From Fidelibacterota bacterium (GTDB lineage: Bacteria; Fidelibacterota; Marinisomatia; Marinisomatales; TCS55), in contig PAIR01000070.1 in the NCBI GenBank assembly GCA_002704905.1, positions 4,288-9,916 on the forward strand: a stretch of DNA of 5,629 nucleotides. Direction: 5' to 3'. The notes under the pieces were generated by a model. The model was not told where the DNA came from and made no database searches. It worked only from the letters and a program-made list of their open reading frames with translations. Numbering within the stretch: position 1 is the first letter of the stretch; each line of letters opens with the position of its first letter. Below are positions 1-5,629 of the stretch, in pieces. Both the position numbers and the translations under genes were made by a program.

Positions 1-658
1 AAAGAATAATCCTATCAAGTGTAGAACCAATCTTGCCTTCGGCAGCTTCTAAAAGGGCTAATTTCAAATCTTTTTCAGGAAACTGAATTCCATAAAGATA
101 GCGTGATATAATACCATCAGGGTTTACAACAGCCAATGCTGCAGGATGCATATATTCATCTCGTATTCTATCGTAATAGTATAGGAATCCAATACTATTT
201 GTAATTTTTTTAATATTCTCATTTGTTCCAGTTAAAAACGACCAGTTTTGATCAAGATTGTCAATATTATATTTTTGAACATAATTTTTTTTCTTTTGAT
301 GTGCTAACTGATAAGTTTCATGTGGATTAATATCGATAGTAATAATCTGATAATCATTTCCTGCTTCTAAACTCAAACTTTTCAAGGAATCACCCAATCC
401 GTTCAAAACAAGACTACAGAGCATAGGACATTCAAAATAATTGAGAGTAATAATAGTGGGGATATCTTTGGAAAAAAAATCTTTTAAAACCACTTTTTCT
501 CCATTTTCGTTTAAAAATTCTGACTCTAATAAAATAGGACTGCCTAGATTCTCTACAATATCAACAGTGCCTTCTCCAGGAAATTCTTTCTTTAAAATCT
601 GGGAATATGAAAAATCAGAAAGTAAAAAAACCAATAATAATTTAATTAGATTGTTCAT
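1..658 (-). CDS. SCO1/SenC family copper protein, cytochrome c oxidase assembly (C-terminus cut by window edge)
   Basis: My translation runs from an ATG at 658 to the left edge without a stop: 219 residues, C-terminus missing. Residues 1-19 look like a signal peptide (Lys6, hydrophobic 7-13, likely cleavage after SYS19), so the protein should act outside the inner membrane. The thioredoxin-like domain follows: DIVENLGSPILL (33-44), then the copper/redox site CPMLC with Cys77 and Cys81 (CxxxC), and the third SCO ligand His171 in the stretch YMHPAALAVVNPDG (169-182). The tail GIQFPEKDLKLALLEAAEGK (190-209) matches, from memory, the SCO subtype that sits beside ACIII operons and usually continues into a longer C-terminus. 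SCO proteins deliver copper to, or reduce, the CuA site of oxidase subunit II. The start lies 17 nt inside the preceding small gene, suggesting coupled translation; the ribosome binding site is weak. A T8 run in the coding strand (472-479) stays in frame. Family call is secure; the exact role is inferred. Confidence 0.93.
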   Translation of the reverse strand, partial: MNNLIKLLLVFLLSDFSYSQILKKEFPGEGTVDIVENLGSPILLESEFLNENGEKVVLKDFFSKDIPTIITLNYFECPMLCSLVLNGLGDSLKSLSLEAGNDYQIITIDINPHETYQLAHQKKKNYVQKYNIDNLDQNWSFLTGTNENIKKITNSIGFLYYYDRIRDEYMHPAALAVVNPDGIISRYLYGIQFPEKDLKLALLEAAEGKIGSTLDRIIL

Positions 659-944
659 CAAGCATTAACTCTTTTGATCGGTCGATAGGAATTTGATAGA
701 TTTGTTTTTCTTCATCAATTATTTTGTAACTATTCAATGATTCATCTTCCAATTTTCTCAATTCCATTAATTTTTTTGATCGTTTACTTAATTTGAATTC
801 ATGTTCAGTATCATCTAATACACGAATATAATATTCGTAAAGCAAAAATAAAGTTATCCCTATGATAATTACAAATACCACGCCACCAATTGCTACTGAT
901 TTGACTGGAATATCTCTTATTTCATATTCTTTTTTATTATTCAT
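642..944 (-). CDS. Small single-helix membrane protein between actF and SCO gene, function unknown
   Basis: This 100-residue protein is not one I can name. A short polar N-terminus (1-16) is followed by one strong transmembrane helix at about 17-37 (VAIGGVVFVIIIGITLFLLY lies within it), then a charged, probably helical segment (45-70, rich in Lys, Glu, Arg) and a C-terminal motif QIPIDRSKELML (84-95). From memory, small proteins with an IPI(D/E)RAMEL-like tail occur at this place, after ActF and before SCO, in other ACIII operons, so it is likely a real conserved gene. It has a good ribosome binding site (AGGA at 955-958, 10 nt from the ATG), starts 18 nt after actF, and overlaps the SCO start by 17 nt. 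Its position suggests an accessory subunit of ACIII or of the oxidase, or an assembly factor; this is inference. Topology cannot be fixed by eye; Lys and Arg lie on both sides of the helix. Confidence 0.85.
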   Translation of the reverse strand: MNNKKEYEIRDIPVKSVAIGGVVFVIIIGITLFLLYEYYIRVLDDTEHEFKLSKRSKKLMELRKLEDESLNSYKIIDEEKQIYQIPIDRSKELMLDEQSN

Positions 945-951
945 TTTTAAT

Positions 952-989
952 TATTCCTGTGATTAATTGCTATTCCTGTGATTAATTGC
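952..989. repeat. Perfect 19-bp tandem duplication at the actF 3' end
   Basis: The 19-base unit tattcctgtgattaattgc occurs at 952-970 and again, identical and without a spacer, at 971-989. On the coding (minus) strand each copy contains AGGA (955-958 and 974-977). The left copy supplies the ribosome binding site of the 100-residue gene; the right copy lies inside the actF coding sequence. Because 19 is not a multiple of 3, actF reads the right copy in one frame and then ends at a TAA within the left copy (963-965). Without the extra copy actF would still end after a near-identical tail, so the event looks nearly neutral and possibly recent. Confidence 0.97.
955..958 (-). promoter_or_regulatory. 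Ribosome binding site of the 100-residue membrane protein gene
   Basis: AGGA on the minus strand lies 10 nt upstream of the ATG at 942-944, a workable spacing. It supports that start. The gap between the actF stop and this start is only 18 nt, so most of it is this site. The second AGGA copy at 974-977 is 29 nt away and too far to serve this start directly. Confidence 0.75.
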
Positions 990-2156
990 ATGTTTTAGTT
1001 CCGGATCATTAATTGGTACTAGTGCATTCCTAGACATAATGTGTTTAAACATTCCTACAAACACTAAAGTAAATCCTAACATTGTAAATAAATCATACGC
1101 ACCAAGATGGACATCGTGATGATAAATAGTAGGCATCACAATCCAATGAATATCTAGATAATGTATTGCTATAATCCAAAGAGTCATGACCTTTAATACT
1201 TTTGTGTTACGCTTTGATGCACGAAACACTAGTGTGAAAAATGGAACTACAAATTTTCCAAAAATAAGTAAAACACTCGCTATTTTCCAAGTTCCTACCC
1301 ATCTATGAAGATACCAAATTGTTTCTTCTGGAATATTACTATACCAAATAAAATAGAATTGTGCTCCAGCGATATAACAATAAAATACAGTAAATGCAAA
1401 CAAGTATTTTCCTAAATCATGATAGTGTTCTTTTGAAACAATACCATTTAGGTATCCTTGATCTTGCAATCTAATGAGAGTAAAAGTTAAGACAGCTAAA
1501 AATACTAAAAAACTTCCTGCAAAAATATAAACCCCAAACATTGTGGAATACCAATGAGGATCTAAGCTCATCAATAAATCAAATCCTACAAAAGACAGAC
1601 TAATAAAAAACAATACTGCAAGAGGGCTCATGCTAAACAAATTCATTTTCTTTAATAAAGAATGATCTCCAGTGCTATCATGTTTAGTCGATGTGAAATA
1701 CAGATAAAATGCTATTACATTCCATAGAGTAAAATAACCTACTATTCTTGCTATAAAGAATTGTTTATTTAAAAAAGGTGCTTTGACTTGTAATAAATGA
1801 TCAGCTGCATTAAAAAGTTCGTGAGAAGGCATCCATATAAATAATTTGTCCATCCCTACCACAATTGGAAAAAATAATAATGTAAATACTGGCATTAATA
1901 TAATAATATTCTCCATTACTCTTCTAATCACTGTACTCCATGTTGCAGAAAAACCATGATGAACTAGTGTAAAAAATATACCACCAAGTAAAATAGACAA
2001 CCAAAAAAAGTATGAAGTAAGATATGAGAAATAGAATTCTTTAGAAGAAAAACCCAATACAAAATTTATTATTAACAAAACCAATCCAAGAAATATTAAA
2101 ATATAATTATTGGATTTCTTTGAACTGTAAGTATATGTTTTTGAATCTAATTGCAT
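963..2156 (-). CDS. actF: Alternative complex III subunit ActF, multi-helix membrane protein
   Basis: ActF is the second large integral membrane subunit of ACIII, related to the NrfD/ActC fold, and packs beside ActC in the inner membrane; the family's proposed roles are structural support and possibly proton movement. The 397-residue length is in the usual range. About ten hydrophobic helices can be placed: 17-36, 46-66, 83-103, 133-154, 177-197, 207-228, 247-271, 288-310, 321-341 and 354-374. Family-like motifs are GFDLLMSLDPHWYSTMFGVY (191-210) and IWYSNIPEETIWY (270-282), as well as HWIVMPTIY (337-345). The start ATG at 2154-2156 shares one base with the actE stop (TAATG), so the start is set by translational coupling, with only a weak purine-rich leader. 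The last eight residues lie in a 19-bp tandem duplication, where both the duplicated and the single-copy versions give a stop at once, so the protein is little changed. It carries no cofactor motif. The assignment rests on motifs and position. Confidence 0.94.
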   Translation of the reverse strand: MQLDSKTYTYSSKKSNNYILIFLGLVLLIINFVLGFSSKEFYFSYLTSYFFWLSILLGGIFFTLVHHGFSATWSTVIRRVMENIIILMPVFTLLFFPIVVGMDKLFIWMPSHELFNAADHLLQVKAPFLNKQFFIARIVGYFTLWNVIAFYLYFTSTKHDSTGDHSLLKKMNLFSMSPLAVLFFISLSFVGFDLLMSLDPHWYSTMFGVYIFAGSFLVFLAVLTFTLIRLQDQGYLNGIVSKEHYHDLGKYLFAFTVFYCYIAGAQFYFIWYSNIPEETIWYLHRWVGTWKIASVLLIFGKFVVPFFTLVFRASKRNTKVLKVMTLWIIAIHYLDIHWIVMPTIYHHDVHLGAYDLFTMLGFTLVFVGMFKHIMSRNALVPINDPELKHAINHRNSN

Positions 2157-2773
2157 TATTCTTTTTTCATCTTTTCTTTTTCAATATCTGGTAAATCATC
2201 AAATGAAGCATTTTGGCTTCTTTGCAATACTCTTACGTAATGAACAACAGCCCAGACATCTTCGGTTTTTAATTGATAACCATATGCAGGCATACTACGT
2301 AATCCATGTGTGATAGTATTGAACATTTCTCCATCAGCTTGATTGCGAATACGATCATCATGAAAATTTCCAGGAATAACCGGATAGTCATATTGAGTAA
2401 CAATTCCTTTTCCATCACCAACTTGAGAATGGCAAGGAGCACAATAAATATTATATCTATCTTGTCCTCTATCTAATACGTCCCTGGTAAGGTCAATCTG
2501 ATTATTAGCTACATAACTTCCATCTTTATTTTTGCCGCTAATAAATGAACTATTTTCATTATAAGCACCAACAGCAACAGTCCCTTCAATAGGTTTTCTC
2601 ATGGTAGAACCATCTTCAAAAAAATAACTTTCTTCCAATGATCTATATTTTTGTTGGTTATCCATATTTGGATTTAAATGGATTGGCGGATCTTCAAACC
2701 TTGATCCGCGGAAACATCCCGTTAGAAATAATAAACAGAATAATAATACTAGTATGTTATTTTTCATTTTCAT
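2156..2773 (-). CDS. actE: Alternative complex III subunit ActE, monoheme cytochrome c lipoprotein
   Basis: ActE is the small cytochrome c subunit of ACIII, anchored on the outer face of the inner membrane, and passes electrons from the complex towards its acceptor. The 205 residues begin with a lipoprotein signal: Lys2/Lys4, a hydrophobic core 6-17 and the lipobox LTGC with Cys20 as the lipid-bearing residue. A family-like N-terminal segment follows, with MDNQQKY (37-43), FFEDGSTMR (51-59) and GTVAVG (64-69). The cytochrome domain has one heme site CAPCH (111-115, His115 axial) and a likely Met161 axial ligand in RSMPAYG (159-165). The start codon lies 17 nt inside actD; a second in-frame ATG two codons later (2765-2767) is equally possible and would leave the lipobox intact. 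Neither has a strong ribosome binding site, so coupling to actD translation is likely. The stop overlaps the actF start by one base. Position between actD and actF separates it from unrelated class I cytochromes c. Confidence 0.95.
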   Translation of the reverse strand: MKMKNNILVLLFCLLFLTGCFRGSRFEDPPIHLNPNMDNQQKYRSLEESYFFEDGSTMRKPIEGTVAVGAYNENSSFISGKNKDGSYVANNQIDLTRDVLDRGQDRYNIYCAPCHSQVGDGKGIVTQYDYPVIPGNFHDDRIRNQADGEMFNTITHGLRSMPAYGYQLKTEDVWAVVHYVRVLQRSQNASFDDLPDIEKEKMKKE

Positions 2774-3296
2774 CTTTTATTACTTCAATCTCTTTTCCAC
2801 CAATATTTTTGAGAAAATCTTCTACTTTTCTTTCATCATATTTTGGATCTGCACTTTCAATGCTCACATAAAATGCATCGCTTGTAACACTACAAAATTT
2901 TTCCGAATAAAACAGAGGGTGATGTAAACGAGGGATCTTATTAAAATACATCATTCCAAATACTGCACCAAATGCACTGAATAATACCATTAATTCAAAT
3001 GTGATAATAACATAAGCAGGATATGCAAAGAATGGTTTTCCACCAATATTCATTGGATATTCAGATAAATGAACCCATGTTTGAAGCCCAAATCCAAACA
3101 AAGCACCGATTAATCCACACACACCAATCACATAGCCTAATCTTGATCTTTTTAATCCCATTGCATCATCCAACCCATGTACAGGAAATGGAGAGTGACA
3201 ATCAAAATTCTTAAATCCTGCATCTCTTACTTCTTCAGCAGCATGAAGCAATGCTGAAGGATCATCAAATTTTGCAATTATACCATACGTTTTCAT
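2757..3296 (-). CDS. actD: Alternative complex III subunit ActD (DUF3341 family)
   Basis: ActD is a small membrane subunit of ACIII without cofactors; its role is thought to be structural, holding the membrane and outer parts together. The 179-residue protein matches the family layout. An N-terminal soluble domain opens with [20 protein letters not shown] and carries the segment NFDCHSPFPVHGLDDAMGL (30-48). Two transmembrane helices follow at about 53-75 and 93-117, joined by a loop with GGKPFFAYPAY (85-95). The C-terminal domain includes PRLHHPLF (122-129) and ends in an acidic, Lys-rich tail. The ATG at 3294-3296 overlaps the actC stop by one base (TAATG) and has GGAG 7 nt upstream. Its own end overlaps actE by 17 nt. 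Neither Cys33, Cys60 nor Cys135 forms a heme or Fe-S motif. The call is secure from motifs plus position between NrfD-like actC and the monoheme lipoprotein actE. Confidence 0.95.
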   Translation of the reverse strand: MKTYGIIAKFDDPSALLHAAEEVRDAGFKNFDCHSPFPVHGLDDAMGLKRSRLGYVIGVCGLIGALFGFGLQTWVHLSEYPMNIGGKPFFAYPAYVIITFELMVLFSAFGAVFGMMYFNKIPRLHHPLFYSEKFCSVTSDAFYVSIESADPKYDERKVEDFLKNIGGKEIEVIKDENEK

Positions 3297-4681
3297 TAAT
3301 GATCTCCATGATGAGGATTAGATTCAGGTAAAACTAATTTTACTTCTGCTATAGACGCCATTGGTAAAAATCTTAAAAATAAAAGAAAACCAGTAAAAAA
3401 TATTCCAAAAGTTCCAAGATAAATTGCAATATCCCAAATAGTTGGGCTATACATTGCCCATGCAGAAGGCATATAATCTCGATGTAAGGATATTACAACA
3501 ATTACAAAACGCTCAAACCACATCCCAATATTTACCAGAATAGATGCAATAAAAAGAAATGGAACATGAGTTCTAAAACGTTTAAACCAAAAAAATTGAG
3601 GTAAAATAACATTACAAAATATCATTGTCCAATATGCCCACCAATATGGTCCAAGCGCTCTATTAATAAATGCATACGATTCATACGGGTTTCCGCTATA
3701 CCATGAAATAAAAAATTCCATAGCATACGAATATCCAACAATGGATCCTGTTAATAACATAATCTGTGCCATCTTATCTAAATGGCTAATCGTAATAATA
3801 TGTTTAAGATTATAAAGACTCCGTGCAGCAACAGCCAATGTCATTACCATACCAAAACCAGAATAAATCGCACCTGCGACAAAATAAGGAGGGAATATTG
3901 TTGTGTGCCATCCAGGAATTACACTGGTGGCAAAATCAGAGCTAACAACACTATGTACTGATAAAACAAGTGGAGTTGAAATTCCAGCTAATACCAAATA
4001 AGCTAATTCATAATGCTGCCACTGTCTATTGCCGCCTCTCCATCCCAAGGCAAAAAATCCATAAATTCTCTTTCTTAATTTAGTTTTGGCTCTATCCCTT
4101 AAAGTTGCTAAATCAGGAATGAGACCAGTGTACCAGAATAATAAAGACACGGTAAAATATGTAAATACAGCAAAAAAGTCCCAGATTAATGGACTTCTAA
4201 AATTAGGCCACATAGCCATCTGGTTAGGCAAAGGGAAAAACCAATATGCTACCCAAATTCTTCCGATATGAATCCCCGGAAAAATAAGAGCACATATTAC
4301 TGCAAATAATGTCATGGTTTCGGCAAAACGATTGATTGAATTACGCCAATTCTGTCTAAATAAGTGTAAAATCGCTGAAATCAAAGTGCCAGCATGACCA
4401 ATACCAACCCACCATACAAAATTGATAATAGCCCAGCCCCATCCAATAGGAGCGTTTACTCCCCAAATTCCAGTTCCTTCCCAAATTAAATAACCAAGAG
4501 CACCAACAAATACAGATAACAAAGAAAGTGCTAATGCAAATGCCAGCTTCCATTGAATTGGTGCTTTTTCCTGTTCAGGAACTCCACTGATATCATTGGT
4601 AATTGTTGTAAATGTTTGATCACCTAGAAGCAATTCCTCAGAGTTTTTTTGTGCTCTTGATTTTAGAACTACTTCTGACAT
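3296..4681 (-). CDS. actC: Alternative complex III subunit ActC, NrfD-like quinol-oxidising membrane protein
   Basis: ActC is the NrfD/PsrC-like membrane subunit of ACIII that binds menaquinol near the outer face and hands electrons to the [3Fe-4S] cluster of ActB. The 461 residues start with a soluble N-terminus (1-44) and then show ten hydrophobic helices, at about 45-67, 79-101, 122-144, 165-187, 224-246, 264-286, 302-324, 345-363, 373-396 and 414-436. Family-typical motifs are [15 protein letters not shown] (91-105), FPGIHIGR (134-141), [20 protein letters not shown] (242-261) and [15 protein letters not shown] (263-277). His138 and Asp168 are at about the places of the His/Asp pair proposed, from memory, for quinol oxidation; His96, His243, Asp249 and His259 also look conserved. 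The ATG directly abuts the actB stop (0 nt gap), with AGGAG 11 nt upstream. No key residue seems missing and length is usual. ActC rather than ActF is indicated by these motifs and by its place next to actB. Confidence 0.96.
   Translation of the reverse strand: MSEVVLKSRAQKNSEELLLGDQTFTTITNDISGVPEQEKAPIQWKLAFALALSLLSVFVGALGYLIWEGTGIWGVNAPIGWGWAIINFVWWVGIGHAGTLISAILHLFRQNWRNSINRFAETMTLFAVICALIFPGIHIGRIWVAYWFFPLPNQMAMWPNFRSPLIWDFFAVFTYFTVSLLFWYTGLIPDLATLRDRAKTKLRKRIYGFFALGWRGGNRQWQHYELAYLVLAGISTPLVLSVHSVVSSDFATSVIPGWHTTIFPPYFVAGAIYSGFGMVMTLAVAARSLYNLKHIITISHLDKMAQIMLLTGSIVGYSYAMEFFISWYSGNPYESYAFINRALGPYWWAYWTMIFCNVILPQFFWFKRFRTHVPFLFIASILVNIGMWFERFVIVVISLHRDYMPSAWAMYSPTIWDIAIYLGTFGIFFTGFLLFLRFLPMASIAEVKLVLPESNPHHGDH
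3304..3307 (-). promoter_or_regulatory. Ribosome binding site of actD
   Basis: GGAG on the minus strand sits 7 nt before the actD ATG, inside the last codons of actC. It fixes the actD start and, together with the one-base stop/start overlap, suggests that ribosomes both reinitiate and load afresh at this junction. Confidence 0.75.
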
Positions 4682-5629
4682 CTAGTGGTGTGCTCCTGTA
4701 TGATTTGTAATCAGTTTCGGATTTTGATTTCTTATTTTTGCAAGATATGTTGTTCGTGGACTAGTACCAAGTTGCCCTAATAAAGCATAATCACGATTAC
4801 GTCTCTTTGCTTTACTCACTTCACTTTGAGAATTATTAATATCGCCAAAAATGATTGCATCTGCTGGACATGATTGTTGACAAGCAGTTTGAATATCTCC
4901 ATCTACAAGCTCTCTGCGTTCATTACTTGCTTTTATTCTTGCTTCACTTACACGTTGATAACAATATGTACATTTTTCCATAACTCCTCTGAATCGCATA
5001 CTAACATCAGGATTCATAGCCATTTGAACTACTTCAGGAGTATCTTTTGTAAAATTATAAAAATTGAATTTTCTTACTTTATATGGACAATTATTAGCGC
5101 AATATCTTGTACCAACACATCTATTATATGCCATTTGATTAACACCATCAGTTGAATGTGTAGTAGCAGAAACTGGACACACGGTTTCGCATGGCGCTAA
5201 TTCACAATGAACACAGGCAACCGATTGAGTAGAGACTTCTGGATTGTCAGGATCTCCAGAAAAATAATTGTCAATACGAATCCAGTGCATTTCTCTTCCA
5301 TTTAATACTTGCTGTTTTCCTACTACAGGAATATTATTTTCACTTTGACAAGCGATAGAACAAGCATTACAACCTGTACAGCTTGTTAAATCGATAGACA
5401 TTCCCCATTGATGTCCTTTACTGTAATCATATTCTGGTTCTGGATTATACATAGAATAATTTTTCAATTCTCTTCCCTTATCAGGTAAATGTTTTTCAAC
5501 AGCATGCTTAACAAAATCTGGATGATCTTTGTATTCGTCTAACGTAGCTTGGCGAACTAATTCAGGAATACGGTTTTGTGTTTCATCAGCGGATAAACTT
5601 TTTGATAAAGAAAGGTCATCCGATTCTAA
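4682..5629 (-). CDS. actB: Alternative complex III subunit ActB, C-terminal Fe-S (ferredoxin) domain; N-terminal part beyond window
   Basis: The frame is open from the TAG at 4682-4684 to the right edge: 315 residues, with no true start in the window. The TTG at 5465-5467 is only an internal Leu codon. The first ~60 residues (including ELVRQATLDEYKDHPDFVKH, 23-42) resemble the linker that joins the molybdopterin-oxidoreductase-like half (which binds no Mo cofactor in this family) to the ferredoxin half, so ActB is very likely the fused form. The ferredoxin domain has four cluster motifs, numbered from the window edge: C84/87/90/94, C139/142/147/151, CxxTxxCxxxC with C171, T174, C177 and C181, and C220/C223 with C250/C254. 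As the Thr replaces a Cys, one cluster should be [3Fe-4S] and three [4Fe-4S], as known for ACIII. This chain carries electrons from ActC quinol to the hemes. HWGMSIDL-type family start is seen as HQWGMSIDL (73-81). Its stop abuts actC. The closest alternatives, NrfC/PsrB-like subunits, are disfavoured by the linker and neighbours. Confidence 0.95.
   Translation of the reverse strand, partial: LESDDLSLSKSLSADETQNRIPELVRQATLDEYKDHPDFVKHAVEKHLPDKGRELKNYSMYNPEPEYDYSKGHQWGMSIDLTSCTGCNACSIACQSENNIPVVGKQQVLNGREMHWIRIDNYFSGDPDNPEVSTQSVACVHCELAPCETVCPVSATTHSTDGVNQMAYNRCVGTRYCANNCPYKVRKFNFYNFTKDTPEVVQMAMNPDVSMRFRGVMEKCTYCYQRVSEARIKASNERRELVDGDIQTACQQSCPADAIIFGDINNSQSEVSKAKRRNRDYALLGQLGTSPRTTYLAKIRNQNPKLITNHTGAHH
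4693..4697 (-). promoter_or_regulatory. Ribosome binding site of actC
   Basis: AGGAG on the minus strand lies within the last codons of actB, 11 nt before the actC ATG at 4679-4681. It is the most complete Shine-Dalgarno match in the window and fits the high need for the quinol-binding subunit, although that last point is inference. Confidence 0.75.

Larger units (their letters stand above)
1..5629 (-). other. ACIII operon segment, actB'-actC-actD-actE-actF-small membrane protein-SCO'
   Basis: Seven genes read the same way with junctions of 0 nt (actB/actC), 1-nt overlap (actC/actD), 17-nt overlap (actD/actE), 1-nt overlap (actE/actF), 18-nt gap (actF/small gene) and 17-nt overlap (small gene/SCO). 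There is no room for an internal promoter or terminator between genes, and I see no hairpin followed by a T-run on the coding strand. One transcript and coupled translation are the simplest reading. The promoter and actA should lie beyond the right edge, and oxidase genes probably beyond the left edge. Confidence 0.85.

Noticed and set aside
472..479. A8 run (T8 on the coding strand) as a possible frameshift or slippage site in the SCO gene
   Set aside because: The SCO frame is continuous and conserved-looking on both sides of the run (KVVLKDFF before, CPMLC after), so no frameshift is needed.
441..668. Plus-strand open frame of 75 codons
   Set aside because: It lies opposite the SCO gene, which has clear copper-site motifs; its translation has no recognisable features and mirrors the AT-rich coding strand.
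945..962. Promoter or terminator in the 18-nt actF/small-gene gap
   Set aside because: The gap is too short for either; it is filled by the ribosome binding site and its spacer, and no inverted repeat was seen.
2638..2871. Plus-strand open frame of 77 codons
   Set aside because: Antisense to the actD/actE junction, whose two proteins are both well supported; no ribosome binding site or domain was seen.
3023..3214. Plus-strand open frame of 63 codons
   Set aside because: Antisense shadow inside actD.
4086..4271. Plus-strand open frame of 61 codons
   Set aside because: Antisense shadow inside actC.
4356..4553. Minus-strand open frame of 65 codons, rich in Cys and Trp
   Set aside because: It is actC read in another frame over its Trp/Gly-rich first and second helices; Cys spacing fits no metal motif and actC itself is intact.
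4874..5155. Plus-strand open frame of 93 codons, Ser/Thr/Ile rich
   Set aside because: Antisense to the Fe-S cluster region of actB, whose cysteine motifs are intact.
5465..5467. TTG as the start codon of a 261-residue ferredoxin gene
   Set aside because: The frame is open upstream to the window edge, there is no ribosome binding site ahead of it, and the upstream residues look like the ActB interdomain linker.
1..5629. A new defence, mobile or secretion system hidden in the window
   Set aside because: Both strands are fully explained by one respiratory operon with recognisable subunits; no transposase, repeat array, integrase or RNA gene signature was seen.

Overview
The window is a single, tightly packed minus-strand block of genes that fills it from edge to edge. 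It is most of an Alternative Complex III (ACIII, quinol:electron-carrier oxidoreductase) operon running into the start of the cytochrome oxidase assembly genes. In order of transcription (high to low coordinates) it holds: the C-terminal ferredoxin part of ActB (cut by the right edge), ActC (NrfD-like quinol-binding membrane subunit), ActD (two-helix DUF3341-type subunit), ActE (monoheme cytochrome c lipoprotein), ActF (second large multi-helix membrane subunit), a 100-residue single-helix membrane protein I cannot name, and a SCO1/SenC-type copper protein (cut by the left edge). ActA, the catalytic-like half of ActB, and any cox genes would lie outside the window.

How the genes work together (family knowledge): ACIII replaces the cytochrome bc1 complex. 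Quinol is oxidised at ActC, electrons pass through the Fe-S clusters of ActB and the hemes of ActA and ActE, and then go to a heme-copper oxidase with which ACIII can form a supercomplex. SCO proteins help build the CuA centre of such an oxidase, so ActF, the small protein and SCO in one run fit the usual ACIII-then-oxidase layout.

Organism: the DNA is AT-rich, uses the standard code, and has the order actB-C-D-E-F-SCO, with the ActB ferredoxin domain continuing upstream into a linker. This suggests a low-GC bacterium of the FCB type (Bacteroidota, Rhodothermota/Balneolota-like or Marinimicrobia/SAR406-like). That assignment is an inference from gene order, composition and protein flavour, not a proof.

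Layout: junctions abut or overlap by 0 to 17 nt except for an 18-nt gap between ActF and the small gene. There is no non-coding stretch above 20 nt, and I see no promoter, terminator, RNA gene, CRISPR or mobile element. The one structural oddity is a perfect 19-bp tandem duplication at 952-989 across the end of actF, which copies the ribosome binding site of the next gene. The system is a known one. The points worth checking are the small unnamed protein, the duplication, and the two edge-truncated genes whose true extents are easy to misread.
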